From Actinomycetota bacterium (GTDB lineage Bacteria; Actinomycetota; Actinomycetes; Mycobacteriales; Jatrophihabitantaceae): a stretch of 11,048 bases of DNA. How positions within the stretch are numbered: position 1 is the first letter of the stretch; every line of letters begins with the position of its first letter. Where the stretch lies: positions 1 to 11,048 of the forward strand of contig JAFAWL010000234.1 of assembly GCA_019241805.1 (NCBI GenBank), read 5' to 3'. The notes under the pieces were generated by a model that had not been told where the DNA came from, did no database searches, and saw nothing but the letters and a program-made list of their open reading frames with translations. The position numbers and the translations under genes were made by a program. This document shows positions 1 through 7,036 of this stretch, one piece after another.

Positions 1-1232
1 ACCTGATCCAGCCCGACGTCGTTCACCTGGCACCAGACAACCAGATGGCCGACGATCTCGTGGGCGTCGCGGAACGGGACGCCCCGCTGCACCAGGTACT
101 CGGCCAGGTCGGTGGCGAGCGTGAAGCCAGCCGGGGCGAGCTCGCGCAGCCGCCCGGCGTTGACCCGGAGGGTGGCGATCAGGCCGGCCATCGCCGGCAG
201 AACGAGCAGCAGCGTGTCGACCGCGTCGAAGACCGGCTCCTTGTCCTCCTGCAGGTCGCGGTTGTACGCCAGCGGCAACCCCTTGAGGGTCGCGAGTAGG
301 CCGGTCAGATCACCGATGAGCCGGCCCGCCTTGCCGCGGGCCAGCTCGGCGATGTCGGGGTTCTTCTTCTGCGGCATGATCGACGACCCGGTCGAATACG
401 CGTCGTCGAGACGGGCGAAGGAAAACTCCTTGGTCACCCAGAGGATGACCTCCTCGGCCAACCGGGACAGGTCGACAGCGATCATGGCCGACACGAAGGC
501 GAACTGGGCGACGACGTCTCGCGAGGCCGTCGCGTCGATCGAGTTCGGCGCCGCGGAATCGAAGCCGAGTTCGGCCGCGACCAGTTCCGGATCGAGCCCG
601 AGCGATGAGCCGGCCAGCGCACCGGACCCGTATGGACTGACCGCGGCGCGCGCATCCCAGTCGGCGAACCGGTCGATGTCGCGCACGAACGCCCAGCAAT
701 GGGCCAACAGGTGATGCGCCAGCAGAACCGGTTGCGCGTGCTGCATGTGGGTGCGGCCCGGCATCGCGACGTCCAGGTGACGCTCGGCCTGCTCGGCCAG
801 CACGTCCACCAGCTCGCCCAGTTCACCGCGCAGGGTCCGGGCCTCGTCGCGCAGGTAGAGCCGGATCAACGTCGCAATCTGATCGTTGCGCGAGCGCCCG
901 GCCCGCAGTCGACCGCCGAGGTCGGCGCCGACGCGTTCGATCAGTCCACGCTCCAAGGCGGTGTGCACGTCCTCGTCGGCCGGCTGGGGGGCGAAGTCGC
1001 CCGAGCCAACATCGGCCGCCAGCCGGTCGAGACCGGCCAGCATGGCGTCGAGGGCGGCGTCCTCGAGCAGGCCGGCCCGATGTAGCACGCGGGCGTGCGC
1101 ACGTGAACCGGCGAGATCGTATCCGGCCAGGCGCCAGTCGAAGTGCGTCGAGAGCGACAACGCCGCGAGTGCGTCGGCAGGCCCACCCTGGAACCGGCCG
1201 CCCCACAGCCGGGTGACCGGCGGGGTCGTCAC
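1..1232 (-). CDS. argH: Argininosuccinate lyase ArgH, 3' end missing
   Basis: Splits argininosuccinate into arginine and fumarate, the last step of arginine synthesis, in the cytoplasm as a homotetramer. About 410 codons are present; the family is usually 460-480 residues, so only the C-terminal end is lost at the window edge. Visible landmarks are LWGGRF at residue 9, GRSRNDQ near 112-118, GRTHMQHAQP near 159-168, NSIDATASRD near 230-239, and the fumarase/aspartase-superfamily signature GSSIMPQKKNPD starting at residue 282, whose first serine (283) is the mobile-loop catalytic serine in this family. The GTG start at 1232 overlaps the argR stop as GTGA and has GGAGG four bases upstream. It is the last gene seen in the minus-strand arg operon and is probably translationally coupled to argR. 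argG, its usual upstream partner, is absent here. Identification is secure. Confidence 0.97.
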   Translation of the reverse strand, partial: MTTPPVTRLWGGRFQGGPADALAALSLSTHFDWRLAGYDLAGSRAHARVLHRAGLLEDAALDAMLAGLDRLAADVGSGDFAPQPADEDVHTALERGLIERVGADLGGRLRAGRSRNDQIATLIRLYLRDEARTLRGELGELVDVLAEQAERHLDVAMPGRTHMQHAQPVLLAHHLLAHCWAFVRDIDRFADWDARAAVSPYGSGALAGSSLGLDPELVAAELGFDSAAPNSIDATASRDVVAQFAFVSAMIAVDLSRLAEEVILWVTKEFSFARLDDAYSTGSSIMPQKKNPDIAELARGKAGRLIGDLTGLLATLKGLPLAYNRDLQEDKEPVFDAVDTLLLVLPAMAGLIATLRVNAGRLRELAPAGFTLATDLAEYLVQRGVPFRDAHEIVGHLVVWCQVNDVGLDQ

Positions 1233-1804
1233 AGCGCCTCCGTTTCGTCGCTCGTCGCGGGACCACCGAACGCGTCGCCCGTGTGCGGTAGCGCAACCAG
1301 ATGCTGGGCCAGCGCGGTTCCGCCGCGCGGATCTCGAGCCACGACCACGATGGTGTCGTCGCCCGCGATCGTGCCCAATACCTCCGGCAGTGCTGCCCGA
1401 TCCAGCGCCGAGGCCAGGAAATGGGCGGCGCCCGGCGGCGTCCGCAACACGGCCAGATTGGCGCTGCCCTCGGCCGACACGAGCAGCTCTGCGATCAGCC
1501 GCGCCAGTCGCTGCGGCGGCGCGTCGGCAACCTGCCGGCTGGTCAGCGGCGAGCCGTCCTCGGGCACTACATAGATCGGGAGCCCACCGTCGGGCGTCCG
1601 CAGCTTCACCGCGCCGAGTTCGTCCAGGTCCCGGGACAGGGTCGCCTGAGTGACCTGCAGGCCGTCGGCGTCCAGTGCCGTGGCGAGTTCGGCCTGCGAC
1701 CGAATCGGCCGGGTGGCCAGCGTCGCCACGATCCGTGCGTGCCGGGCGGCCTTGCCCGACAGGTCGTGTCCGGCCGTCGTGGCACGCGCTCGGGCGACTG
1801 CCAT
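1229..1804 (-). CDS. argR: Arginine repressor ArgR
   Basis: Arginine-responsive transcription regulator, 191 residues, a hexamer in the known family. The N-terminal winged-helix domain (about residues 20-80) contains QVTQATLSRDLDEL at 50-63, the recognition helix with the conserved Ser-Arg pair. The C-terminal domain binds arginine and forms the hexamer; it carries GTIAGDDT at 144-151, the characteristic ligand-binding segment. I chose the ATG at 1804 because it overlaps the argF stop as TGATG, has GGAG eight bases upstream, and gives an N-terminus of normal family length; a start 23 codons upstream would lie inside argF. Being encoded inside the operon it probably controls, it should feed back on its own level through the operator before argC. 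The 11 or so C-terminal residues after the last conserved block are hydrophilic and not distinctive. Confidence 0.96.
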   Translation of the reverse strand: MAVARARATTAGHDLSGKAARHARIVATLATRPIRSQAELATALDADGLQVTQATLSRDLDELGAVKLRTPDGGLPIYVVPEDGSPLTSRQVADAPPQRLARLIAELLVSAEGSANLAVLRTPPGAAHFLASALDRAALPEVLGTIAGDDTIVVVARDPRGGTALAQHLVALPHTGDAFGGPATSDETEAL

Positions 1805-2727
1805 CAGGAGCGCTCCAGCAGCCAGACGAGCAGCGCTTTCTGCGCGTGCAGCCGGTTCTCCGCCTCGTCCCACACTGCACTCTGCGGGCCGTCGATCACT
1901 TCGGGTGCAATTTCTTTGCCGCGGTAGGCCGGCAGGCAGTGCAGGACGATCGCGTCCCTCGCCGCCAGGGCGAGTGCACGCGAGTCGATCGCATAGGGGG
2001 CGAATCGGCTGTTGCGAGCGTAGCCCTCGGTCTCCTGCCCCATCGAGACCCAGGTGTCGGTCGCCAGCACGTCGGCGCCGTCGAAGCCGGCTTCCGGACG
2101 ATCAGTGACGGTGATCGACCCGCCCGTGTCAGCGGCGATCTTGCTGGCCGCCGCGACGATTTGCGGGTCGGGTTGATCGTCGGACGGACCGCAGATCCGC
2201 ACGTGCATCCCGGCCGCCGCGGCACCGAGCAGATATGAATGCGACATGTTGTTGGCCGCATCGCCGGAGTAGCAGAGCGTAAGCCCGGCCAACCGCCCCT
2301 TGCGCTCACGAACGGTCTGCAGGTCGGCCAGGATCTGGCACGGATGGAAGGCGTCGGTGAGCGCATTGACGACGGGCACGTGGCTGGCCGCGGCCATCGC
2401 CTCGATCCGGTCCTGCCCGAAGGTGCGCCACACGATGGCCGCGACCTGGCGATCGAGGACTCGAGCGGTGTCCTCGATCGGTTCCCCGCGACCGAGCTGA
2501 CTGGATGCGGCGTCGATCACCAACGGAAATCCGCCGAGCTCAGCGATGCCGACGCTGAAGGACACCCGGGTGCGCGTGGAGTGCTTGTCGAAGATGACGG
2601 CGACCGACCGGGGGCCGTCCAGCGGGCGGTAGCGAAAAGGTTCGGCCTTCACCGCAGCGGCCAGATCGAGTACCTCGGTCAGCTCGGCCGGACTGAGGTC
2701 GTCGTCACGCAGGAAGTGGCGGGTCAT
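1804..2727 (-). CDS. argF: Ornithine carbamoyltransferase ArgF
   Basis: Transfers the carbamoyl group from carbamoyl phosphate to ornithine to give citrulline; cytoplasmic, anabolic, usually trimeric. The 307-residue length is normal. The carbamoyl-phosphate loop STRTR is at 50-54, FHPCQ at 128-131 completes that site, DTWVSMGQE at 224-232 provides ornithine contacts, and HCLPAYRGKEI at 263-273 is the catalytic cysteine loop. The common form of the third motif is DVWVSMGQE, so Thr225 is a minor variant. The ATG overlaps the argD stop as ATGA, and the stop overlaps argR as TGATG. Its place between argD and argR in the operon, with no second transcarbamylase nearby, supports a biosynthetic rather than catabolic (arcB) role. 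Confidence 0.97.
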   Translation of the reverse strand: MTRHFLRDDDLSPAELTEVLDLAAAVKAEPFRYRPLDGPRSVAVIFDKHSTRTRVSFSVGIAELGGFPLVIDAASSQLGRGEPIEDTARVLDRQVAAIVWRTFGQDRIEAMAAASHVPVVNALTDAFHPCQILADLQTVRERKGRLAGLTLCYSGDAANNMSHSYLLGAAAAGMHVRICGPSDDQPDPQIVAAASKIAADTGGSITVTDRPEAGFDGADVLATDTWVSMGQETEGYARNSRFAPYAIDSRALALAARDAIVLHCLPAYRGKEIAPEVIDGPQSAVWDEAENRLHAQKALLVWLLERS

Positions 2728-3908
2728 GTGCCGCCGACCTCACCGACTGCCCCGGCCAGCCGCGGCACCGCCTGATCGACTTCGTCGGCGCTCAACACCA
2801 GAGGAGGAGCCAGCCGGATGACGTCGGGCTTGACCGCGTTGACCAGCAGGCCGCGGCGCCGGGCGGCCGCCTCGACCTCGCCGGCCTTGGGAGTGCTCAG
2901 CGCAAGCGCCCGCCACAGCCCACTGCCTCGGCTCTCCGTGATGAGTTCGTGGTCGATCGCCCGTAGCCCGTCGGCCAATCGCTCGCCCACGACCTTGACG
3001 TTGTCGAGCAGGTGCTCGTCGGCAATCGTCGTGAGGACGGCGAGCGCCGCCGCGCAGGACACCGGATTACCGCCGAAGGTGCTGCCGTGATCGCCGGGGA
3101 CCAGGACCTCGCCCGCCGCGCCGAAACCGATGCAGGCACCGATCGGCAAGCCACCGCCTAGCCCCTTGGCCAGGGTTATGACATCCGGCTGCACACCCTC
3201 GGCGGTGGAGGCGAACCAGTGACCGGTGCGACCGATGCCGCTTTGCACCTCGTCGAGCACCATCAGGGCCCCGGTGGCGTCGCAGATACGGCGGACCTCG
3301 GCCAGGTACCCGGCCGGGGCAGGCACGACGCCGCCCTCACCTAGGGTCGGCTCGACGAACACCGCCGCGGTGTCGTCGTCAACAGCGGCGGCGAGAGCGT
3401 CGACGTCGCCGTAGTCGACGAACGTGACCGGGCCGGGCAACGGCTCGAACGGCGCGCGCTTGGGCGCATTGCCGGTCACTGACAGAGCACCGATCGTGCG
3501 ACCGTGGAAGCTGCCCTCGCAGGAGACGACCCTGACCCGGCCGCCGTTCGCCCGGCCGTGCTTACGCGCCAGCTTCAACGCGCACTCGTTCGCCTCGGCG
3601 CCGCTGTTGGCGAAGAACACGCGACCCGAGCGGCCGAGCAGTTCGAGGAGCCGTTCGGCCAGCCGGACGCCGGGCTCGTGGATGTAGAGGTTCGAGGTGT
3701 GCGCGAGCTTCGCCACCTGGCTCGACACCGCATCGACGATCGCCGGATGTGCGTGACCCAGAGAGGTCACAGCGATACCCGCGACGAAGTCGAGGTACTC
3801 GTTGCCCTCGACGTCCCAGACGCGCACACCACGGCCGTGGTCCAGGGCGATGGGCGGCGTGCCGTAGTTCGCCATCATCACCGTGTTCCAGCGCTCGCTC
3901 AGCGTCAT
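2724..3908 (-). CDS. argD: Acetylornithine aminotransferase ArgD
   Basis: Class III, PLP-dependent aminotransferase converting N-acetylglutamate semialdehyde to N-acetylornithine with glutamate as amino donor. The 394 residues match the family. NSGAEANE at 101-108 binds the PLP phosphate, the LDEVQSGIGRTG segment carries Asp219, which pairs with the PLP ring nitrogen, ITLAKGLGGGLPIGA carries the Schiff-base Lys248, and STFGGNP lies at 276-282. EPTLGEGGV at 186-194 has Leu where many homologues have Gln, a position known to vary in actinobacteria. The chosen ATG at 3908 overlaps the argB stop as ATGA and has a strong GGAGG seven bases upstream; longer readings extend into argB. In related organisms the same enzyme can also serve lysine synthesis as succinyl-DAP aminotransferase; nothing here tests that. 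Confidence 0.96.
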   Translation of the reverse strand: MTLSERWNTVMMANYGTPPIALDHGRGVRVWDVEGNEYLDFVAGIAVTSLGHAHPAIVDAVSSQVAKLAHTSNLYIHEPGVRLAERLLELLGRSGRVFFANSGAEANECALKLARKHGRANGGRVRVVSCEGSFHGRTIGALSVTGNAPKRAPFEPLPGPVTFVDYGDVDALAAAVDDDTAAVFVEPTLGEGGVVPAPAGYLAEVRRICDATGALMVLDEVQSGIGRTGHWFASTAEGVQPDVITLAKGLGGGLPIGACIGFGAAGEVLVPGDHGSTFGGNPVSCAAALAVLTTIADEHLLDNVKVVGERLADGLRAIDHELITESRGSGLWRALALSTPKAGEVEAAARRRGLLVNAVKPDVIRLAPPLVLSADEVDQAVPRLAGAVGEVGGT

Positions 3909-4798
3909 GACTCTTCCTCCGTCGGCAGGACCATCGTTCCGATTCCTTCGGTGGTGAAGACCTCTAGCAGCAACGCGTGCGGCACTCGACCATCGAGCAC
4001 GTGGGCGCGACGGACGCCGCCGTCGACGGCGCGCAGGCACGCTTCCATCTTCGGGATCATGCCGGCGTCAAGCGTCGGCAACAGTTCGCCCAATTCGACC
4101 GACCGGATCGAACTGATCACTTCGGTGCTTGCCGGCCATTCGGCGTAGAGGCCCTCGACGTCGGTCAGCATCACCAGCTTCTCGGCGTCGAGTGCGATCG
4201 CGACCGCAGCGGCGGCGGTGTCGGCGTTGACGTTGTAGGACAGGCCGTCGGCGCCGCGGGCCACGGTCGCGACCACCGGGATCCGACCGGCGTCGAGCAG
4301 GGCCAGCAGCGTGCTGGTATCCACCGCGGTCACGTCACCCACCTGGCCGATGTCTATGGGCTCACCGTCCACCATCGCCGGCCGGCGCTCGGCGGTCAGC
4401 ATCCCGCCGTCCTCGCCGGACAGGCCGACCGCGAACGGGCCGTGCGCATTGATCTGGTTGACGACGTCGCCGTTGACCTGCCCGACCAGCACCATGCGGA
4501 CGACGGCCATCGCCTCCGGCGTCGTCACGCGTAGACCGCCTCGGAACTCGCTCGCGATTCCCAGCTTGTTCAGATGCGCGGTGATCTGCGGACCGCCGCC
4601 GTGGACCACGACCGGGCGCAGCCCGGCGTAGCGGAGAAAGACGATGTCCTCGGCGAAGGCGCGCTGCAACTCGGAAGAGGTCATGGCGTTGCCGCCGTAC
4701 TTCACCACGACCACCTTCCCGTGGAATTGCTCGAGCCAGGGCAACGCGTCGACGAGCGTCGCCGCCTTCTTCAGGGCCGATTCGCGATTGCGGCTCAT
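3905..4798 (-). CDS. argB: Acetylglutamate kinase ArgB, arginine-sensitive type
   Basis: Phosphorylates N-acetylglutamate to N-acetylglutamyl-5-phosphate, the committed step; amino-acid kinase family, 297 residues. KYGGNAM (Lys33 to Met39) is the nucleotide/phosphate loop, HGGGPQI starts at 66 in the second glycine-rich loop, YNVNAD at 188-193 precedes the ATP-binding half, and GMIPKM is at 246-251. The protein has a polar, helical extension of about 25 residues before the kinase core (ending DALPWLEQFHGK) and the C-terminal block HVLDGRVPHALLLEVFTTEG. Both features are typical of hexameric, arginine-inhibited NAGKs and are absent from the short E. coli enzyme. I therefore infer feedback control by arginine. 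The ATG at 4798 overlaps the argJ stop as ATGA; the open frame runs on into argJ but without PLP- or kinase-like sequence there. Confidence 0.97.
   Translation of the reverse strand: MSRNRESALKKAATLVDALPWLEQFHGKVVVVKYGGNAMTSSELQRAFAEDIVFLRYAGLRPVVVHGGGPQITAHLNKLGIASEFRGGLRVTTPEAMAVVRMVLVGQVNGDVVNQINAHGPFAVGLSGEDGGMLTAERRPAMVDGEPIDIGQVGDVTAVDTSTLLALLDAGRIPVVATVARGADGLSYNVNADTAAAAVAIALDAEKLVMLTDVEGLYAEWPASTEVISSIRSVELGELLPTLDAGMIPKMEACLRAVDGGVRRAHVLDGRVPHALLLEVFTTEGIGTMVLPTEEES
3916..3920 (-). promoter_or_regulatory. Strong ribosome binding site for argD inside argB
   Basis: Read on the minus strand this is GGAGG, seven bases before the argD ATG, within the last codons of argB. It is the best Shine-Dalgarno match among the operon's internal starts and supports the ATG at 3908 over longer in-frame readings. 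By contrast argB has no convincing site before its own ATG and probably depends on coupling to argJ. Confidence 0.7.
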
Positions 4799-5946
4799 GA
4801 GGAGTAGGCCGAATTCTCTTCGACGTAGGCGTGGGAGAGGTCGTTGGTCCAGATCGTGGCGGCCGAGCGCCCGGCGTGCAGATCCGCGACGATCGAGATG
4901 TCGCGTCCGGTCAGGTCGACCAGGGATCGGTCGTCGCCGGCAGCTCCGGCGCGGCACACCTGCACGCCGTTGATGGCGACGTCCAGCTGATCGGGATCGA
5001 ACGCGGCCCGGGTCGTGCCGATCGCGGCCAGCACCCGGCCCCAGTTGGGGTCGTTGCCGAACAGCGCGCACTTGAGCAGGTTGTTGCGCGCTATAGAGCG
5101 CCCGACTTCGACGGCGTCGGCTTCATCGGCAGCGCCGACCACCTCGATAGCGACCAGTTTGGTGGCGCCTTCGGCGTCGGCGAGCAGCTGCGCGGACAGG
5201 TCGAGACAGACGTCACGGACGGCATCGGCGAAGAAGATCGGATCCGGCTCGACGCCCGAGGCGCCGCTGGCCAGCAGCACGACGGTGTCGTTGGTCGACA
5301 TGCAGCCGTCCGCATCGAGCCGATCGAAGCTGACCCGGGTCGCCGCCCGCAGCGCCTCCTCGAGCAGACCCGGTCCGACGACCGCGTCAGTGGTGAGCAC
5401 GCAGAGCATCGTCGCCAGACTAGGCGCGAGCATGCCGGCACCTTTGGCCATGCCGCCGACCGTCCACCCCGCGCCGCTGACGTGCGCCTGCTTCGACACG
5501 GTGTCCGTCGTGCGGATCGCGTCGGCCGCCTCCGCACCGGCGTCGGCGCGCAATGCGGCCCTGGCCTGATCGATCCCGCCGAGCACCGCGGGCATCGGAA
5601 GTCGATCACCGATCAGCCCGGTCGAACAGACCACAACCTCGCCGGCGCTGATCCCGAGCGCTGCACCGGCATGCTCAGCCGTCCGATGGGTGTCCTGGAA
5701 CCCGGCCGGACCCGTGCACGCGTTGGCCCCGCCGGAATTGAGCACGACCGCTCGCGCGCGCCCCGAGGCCACGACCTGCTCCGACCAGAGCACCGGCGCC
5801 GCCTTGACCCGGTTGGCCGTGAAGACGGCGGCGACGGCGTCGGAGGGGCCGTCGTTGACGATGAGGGCGAGATCGCGGCCGCCGGCCGCCTTGATCCCGG
5901 CGGCCACGCCCGCGGCCTGGAACCCGGCCGCGGCGGTGACGCTCAC
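4795..5946 (-). CDS. argJ: Ornithine acetyltransferase ArgJ (glutamate N-acetyltransferase)
   Basis: Moves the acetyl group from N-acetylornithine to glutamate, giving ornithine and regenerating N-acetylglutamate (the cyclic pathway). The 383-residue precursor cleaves itself into alpha and beta chains. The cleavage segment MAKGAGMLAPSLATML lies at 166-181, so Thr179 should be the new N-terminal nucleophile, with Lys168 in the conserved KG. STGLIG at 108-113 supplies the Thr-Gly oxyanion pair. SFDRLDADGCMSTNDT (about 209-224) and the C-terminal end NSAYSS are family hallmarks. The start is GTG at 5946, overlapping the argC stop as GTGA, with GGAG (5954-5957 on this strand) seven bases before it. 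Longer in-frame readings cover argC and have no homology. Whether it also uses acetyl-CoA (bifunctional type) cannot be decided by eye. Confidence 0.96.
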   Translation of the reverse strand: MSVTAAAGFQAAGVAAGIKAAGGRDLALIVNDGPSDAVAAVFTANRVKAAPVLWSEQVVASGRARAVVLNSGGANACTGPAGFQDTHRTAEHAGAALGISAGEVVVCSTGLIGDRLPMPAVLGGIDQARAALRADAGAEAADAIRTTDTVSKQAHVSGAGWTVGGMAKGAGMLAPSLATMLCVLTTDAVVGPGLLEEALRAATRVSFDRLDADGCMSTNDTVVLLASGASGVEPDPIFFADAVRDVCLDLSAQLLADAEGATKLVAIEVVGAADEADAVEVGRSIARNNLLKCALFGNDPNWGRVLAAIGTTRAAFDPDQLDVAINGVQVCRAGAAGDDRSLVDLTGRDISIVADLHAGRSAATIWTNDLSHAYVEENSAYSS

Positions 5947-6956
5947 GGGGCGACTCCATCGACGGCCAGACCGGCCGTCTCGGCGAGGCCGAACATCAGG
6001 TTCGCGTTCTGCACGGCCTGACCGGCGGCACCTTTGCCGAGGTTGTCGATCGCCGAGGTAACGATTACCCGACCGGAGTCGACGTCGACGTAGGCCTGTA
6101 GATGCGTGCTGTTCGAACCGAACGTCGCCCCCGTGTGCACGACCTCGTCCGGCGCCAGGACGTGAACGAACGGCTCGTCGGCGTAGGCCGCCGTGAGCAC
6201 CGCGCGAACCTCCTCGGCGTCGATCGGGGCAACGGGCCGGGCCGTAACCGTGGACAGGATGCCGCGGGGCATAGGGGCGAGCATCGGCGTGAAGGACAGA
6301 CTGGACGCACCGGTCGCCTGCTTGATCTCCGGAACGTGCTGGTGGGCACCGACCTTGTAGGGCGACACGTCGCCCATGACCTCGCTGCCCAGCAGGTTCT
6401 GCTTGGCGCTTCGCCCGGCGCCCGAGGTGCCACTGGCCGCGACGACGACGAGATCGTCGGCCTCGACGACGCCTGCGGCGATCAGCGGTGCCAGCGCGAG
6501 CGTGGTCGCCACCGCGTAGCAGCCGGTGTTGGCCACCCGCGTCGAGACGGCGATCGCGGAGCGCTGCCCCGGCAACTCCGGCAAGCCGTAGGTCCACGTT
6601 CCGGGGTGGGTGCCGCCGTAGTAGCGCTCGTACACGGCGGCGTCGAGCAGCCGATGATCCGCCCCGAGATCGACGATCCGTACGGAGGCCGGAAGGGCGG
6701 CGGCGAATGCCCCCGACGCGCCGTGCGGCAGGGCCAGGAAGGCGAGGTCGACCTCGGCCAACGCTTCCGGCTCGGTCTCGGTCAGAATCATTCCGGCGAG
6801 GCTGCGCAGTGCCGGCTGGGATGCCGCCAATGGTTGGCCGGCGCTGGCGTGGGCGGTGATCGCCACCACCTCGAAGTCCGGATGAGCGGACAACAGACGC
6901 AGCAACTCGCCCCCGGCGTAGCCGCTGGCACCACTAACTCCGACCCGGTAGCCCAT
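5943..6956 (-). CDS. argC: N-acetyl-gamma-glutamyl-phosphate reductase ArgC
   Basis: NADPH-dependent reduction of N-acetylglutamyl phosphate to the semialdehyde; 337 residues, first gene of the operon. The Rossmann glycine loop GASGYAGGELLRLL covers residues 9-22, NTGCYA at 143-148 carries the catalytic Cys146, HQHVPEI at 206-212 has the conserved histidine, and the C-terminal DNLGKGAAGQA (304-314) is typical. I chose the ATG at 6956 because the Rossmann fold begins at once (MGYRVGVSGASG); the longer reading from 7007 adds 17 residues that do not resemble the family and would run across the operator. There is no Shine-Dalgarno sequence before the ATG, but a -10-like element ends seven bases upstream, suggesting leaderless translation. 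Confidence 0.97.
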   Translation of the reverse strand: MGYRVGVSGASGYAGGELLRLLSAHPDFEVVAITAHASAGQPLAASQPALRSLAGMILTETEPEALAEVDLAFLALPHGASGAFAAALPASVRIVDLGADHRLLDAAVYERYYGGTHPGTWTYGLPELPGQRSAIAVSTRVANTGCYAVATTLALAPLIAAGVVEADDLVVVAASGTSGAGRSAKQNLLGSEVMGDVSPYKVGAHQHVPEIKQATGASSLSFTPMLAPMPRGILSTVTARPVAPIDAEEVRAVLTAAYADEPFVHVLAPDEVVHTGATFGSNSTHLQAYVDVDSGRVIVTSAIDNLGKGAAGQAVQNANLMFGLAETAGLAVDGVAP

Positions 6957-6963
6957 GTGGACG

Positions 6964-6969
6964 ATTATG
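6964..6969 (-). promoter_or_regulatory. Candidate argC operon -10 element (leaderless layout)
   Basis: On the minus strand the hexamer is CATAAT, five of six matches to TATAAT. Seven bases (CGTCCAC) separate it from the argC ATG, so transcription would begin at or next to the A of the start codon. This is the arrangement of leaderless actinobacterial mRNAs and fits the lack of a ribosome binding site. I see no good -35 hexamer at 17-18 bases' spacing. The start site is inferred. Confidence 0.5.
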
Positions 6970-6982
6970 CACGAGTGCGCAA
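6967..6982 (-). promoter_or_regulatory. Candidate ARG box (ArgR operator) before argC
   Basis: The minus strand reads TTGCGCACTCGTGCAT. The outer TTGC and TGCA half-sites have the spacing of the actinobacterial and E. coli ARG box (TG to CA spanning 14 bases), while the inner bases are more GC-rich than consensus. It overlaps the argC -10-like element by three bases, so bound ArgR-arginine would block the promoter. With argR inside the operon this gives an autoregulated circuit. Only one clear box is visible, whereas many operators have two. Confidence 0.6.
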
Positions 6983-6997
6983 GTTCATACAGGCAGG

Positions 6998-7015
6998 GTG
7001 CCGGCATCGCGGCAC
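6998..7015. promoter_or_regulatory. Dyad GTGCC-N8-GGCAC at the argG -35 position
   Basis: A perfect 5-base inverted repeat with an 8-base spacer. It covers the place where the argG -35 hexamer would fall (about 7001-7006), where no TTGACA-like sequence is seen. The spacing is two bases wider than an ARG box, so it is not an obvious ArgR site. It may be an operator for another regulator or chance in GC-rich DNA. Confidence 0.25.
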
Positions 7016-7023
7016 TGGGCCGC

Positions 7024-7029
7024 TAGGGT
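7024..7029 (+). promoter_or_regulatory. Candidate argG -10 element (leaderless layout)
   Basis: TAGGGT fits the actinobacterial TANNNT -10 pattern, and exactly seven bases (TTGCGGC) separate it from the GTG at 7037. There is no Shine-Dalgarno sequence before that GTG. Together this points to a leaderless argG message beginning at the GTG and decides the start against the in-frame GTG at 6998. Confidence 0.55.
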
Positions 7030-7036
7030 TTGCGGC

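Noticed and set aside
2724..4040. Long reading of argD from 4040
   Set aside because: The extra 44 residues are poly-Arg-like shadow of argB; the ATG at 3908 has a strong ribosome binding site.
3905..5071. Long reading of argB from 5071
   Set aside because: The extra 91 residues overlap argJ and are Arg-rich shadow sequence; the ATG at 4798 gives a normal ArgB.
4831..6021. 396-codon plus-strand frame opposite argJ
   Set aside because: It is the complement of argJ in a GC-rich genome, with His/Asp/Gly/Arg-rich composition and no recognisable motif.
4795..6597. 600-codon minus-strand frame covering argJ and part of argC
   Set aside because: Only the last 383 codons match ArgJ; the rest is antisense-free shadow of argC in another frame, low in complexity and Arg/Gly-rich. 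The GTGA-coupled GTG at 5946 is the start.
6998..7036. In-frame GTG at 6998 as the argG start
   Set aside because: It would add 13 residues absent from homologues and would place the TAGGGT -10 candidate inside the gene.
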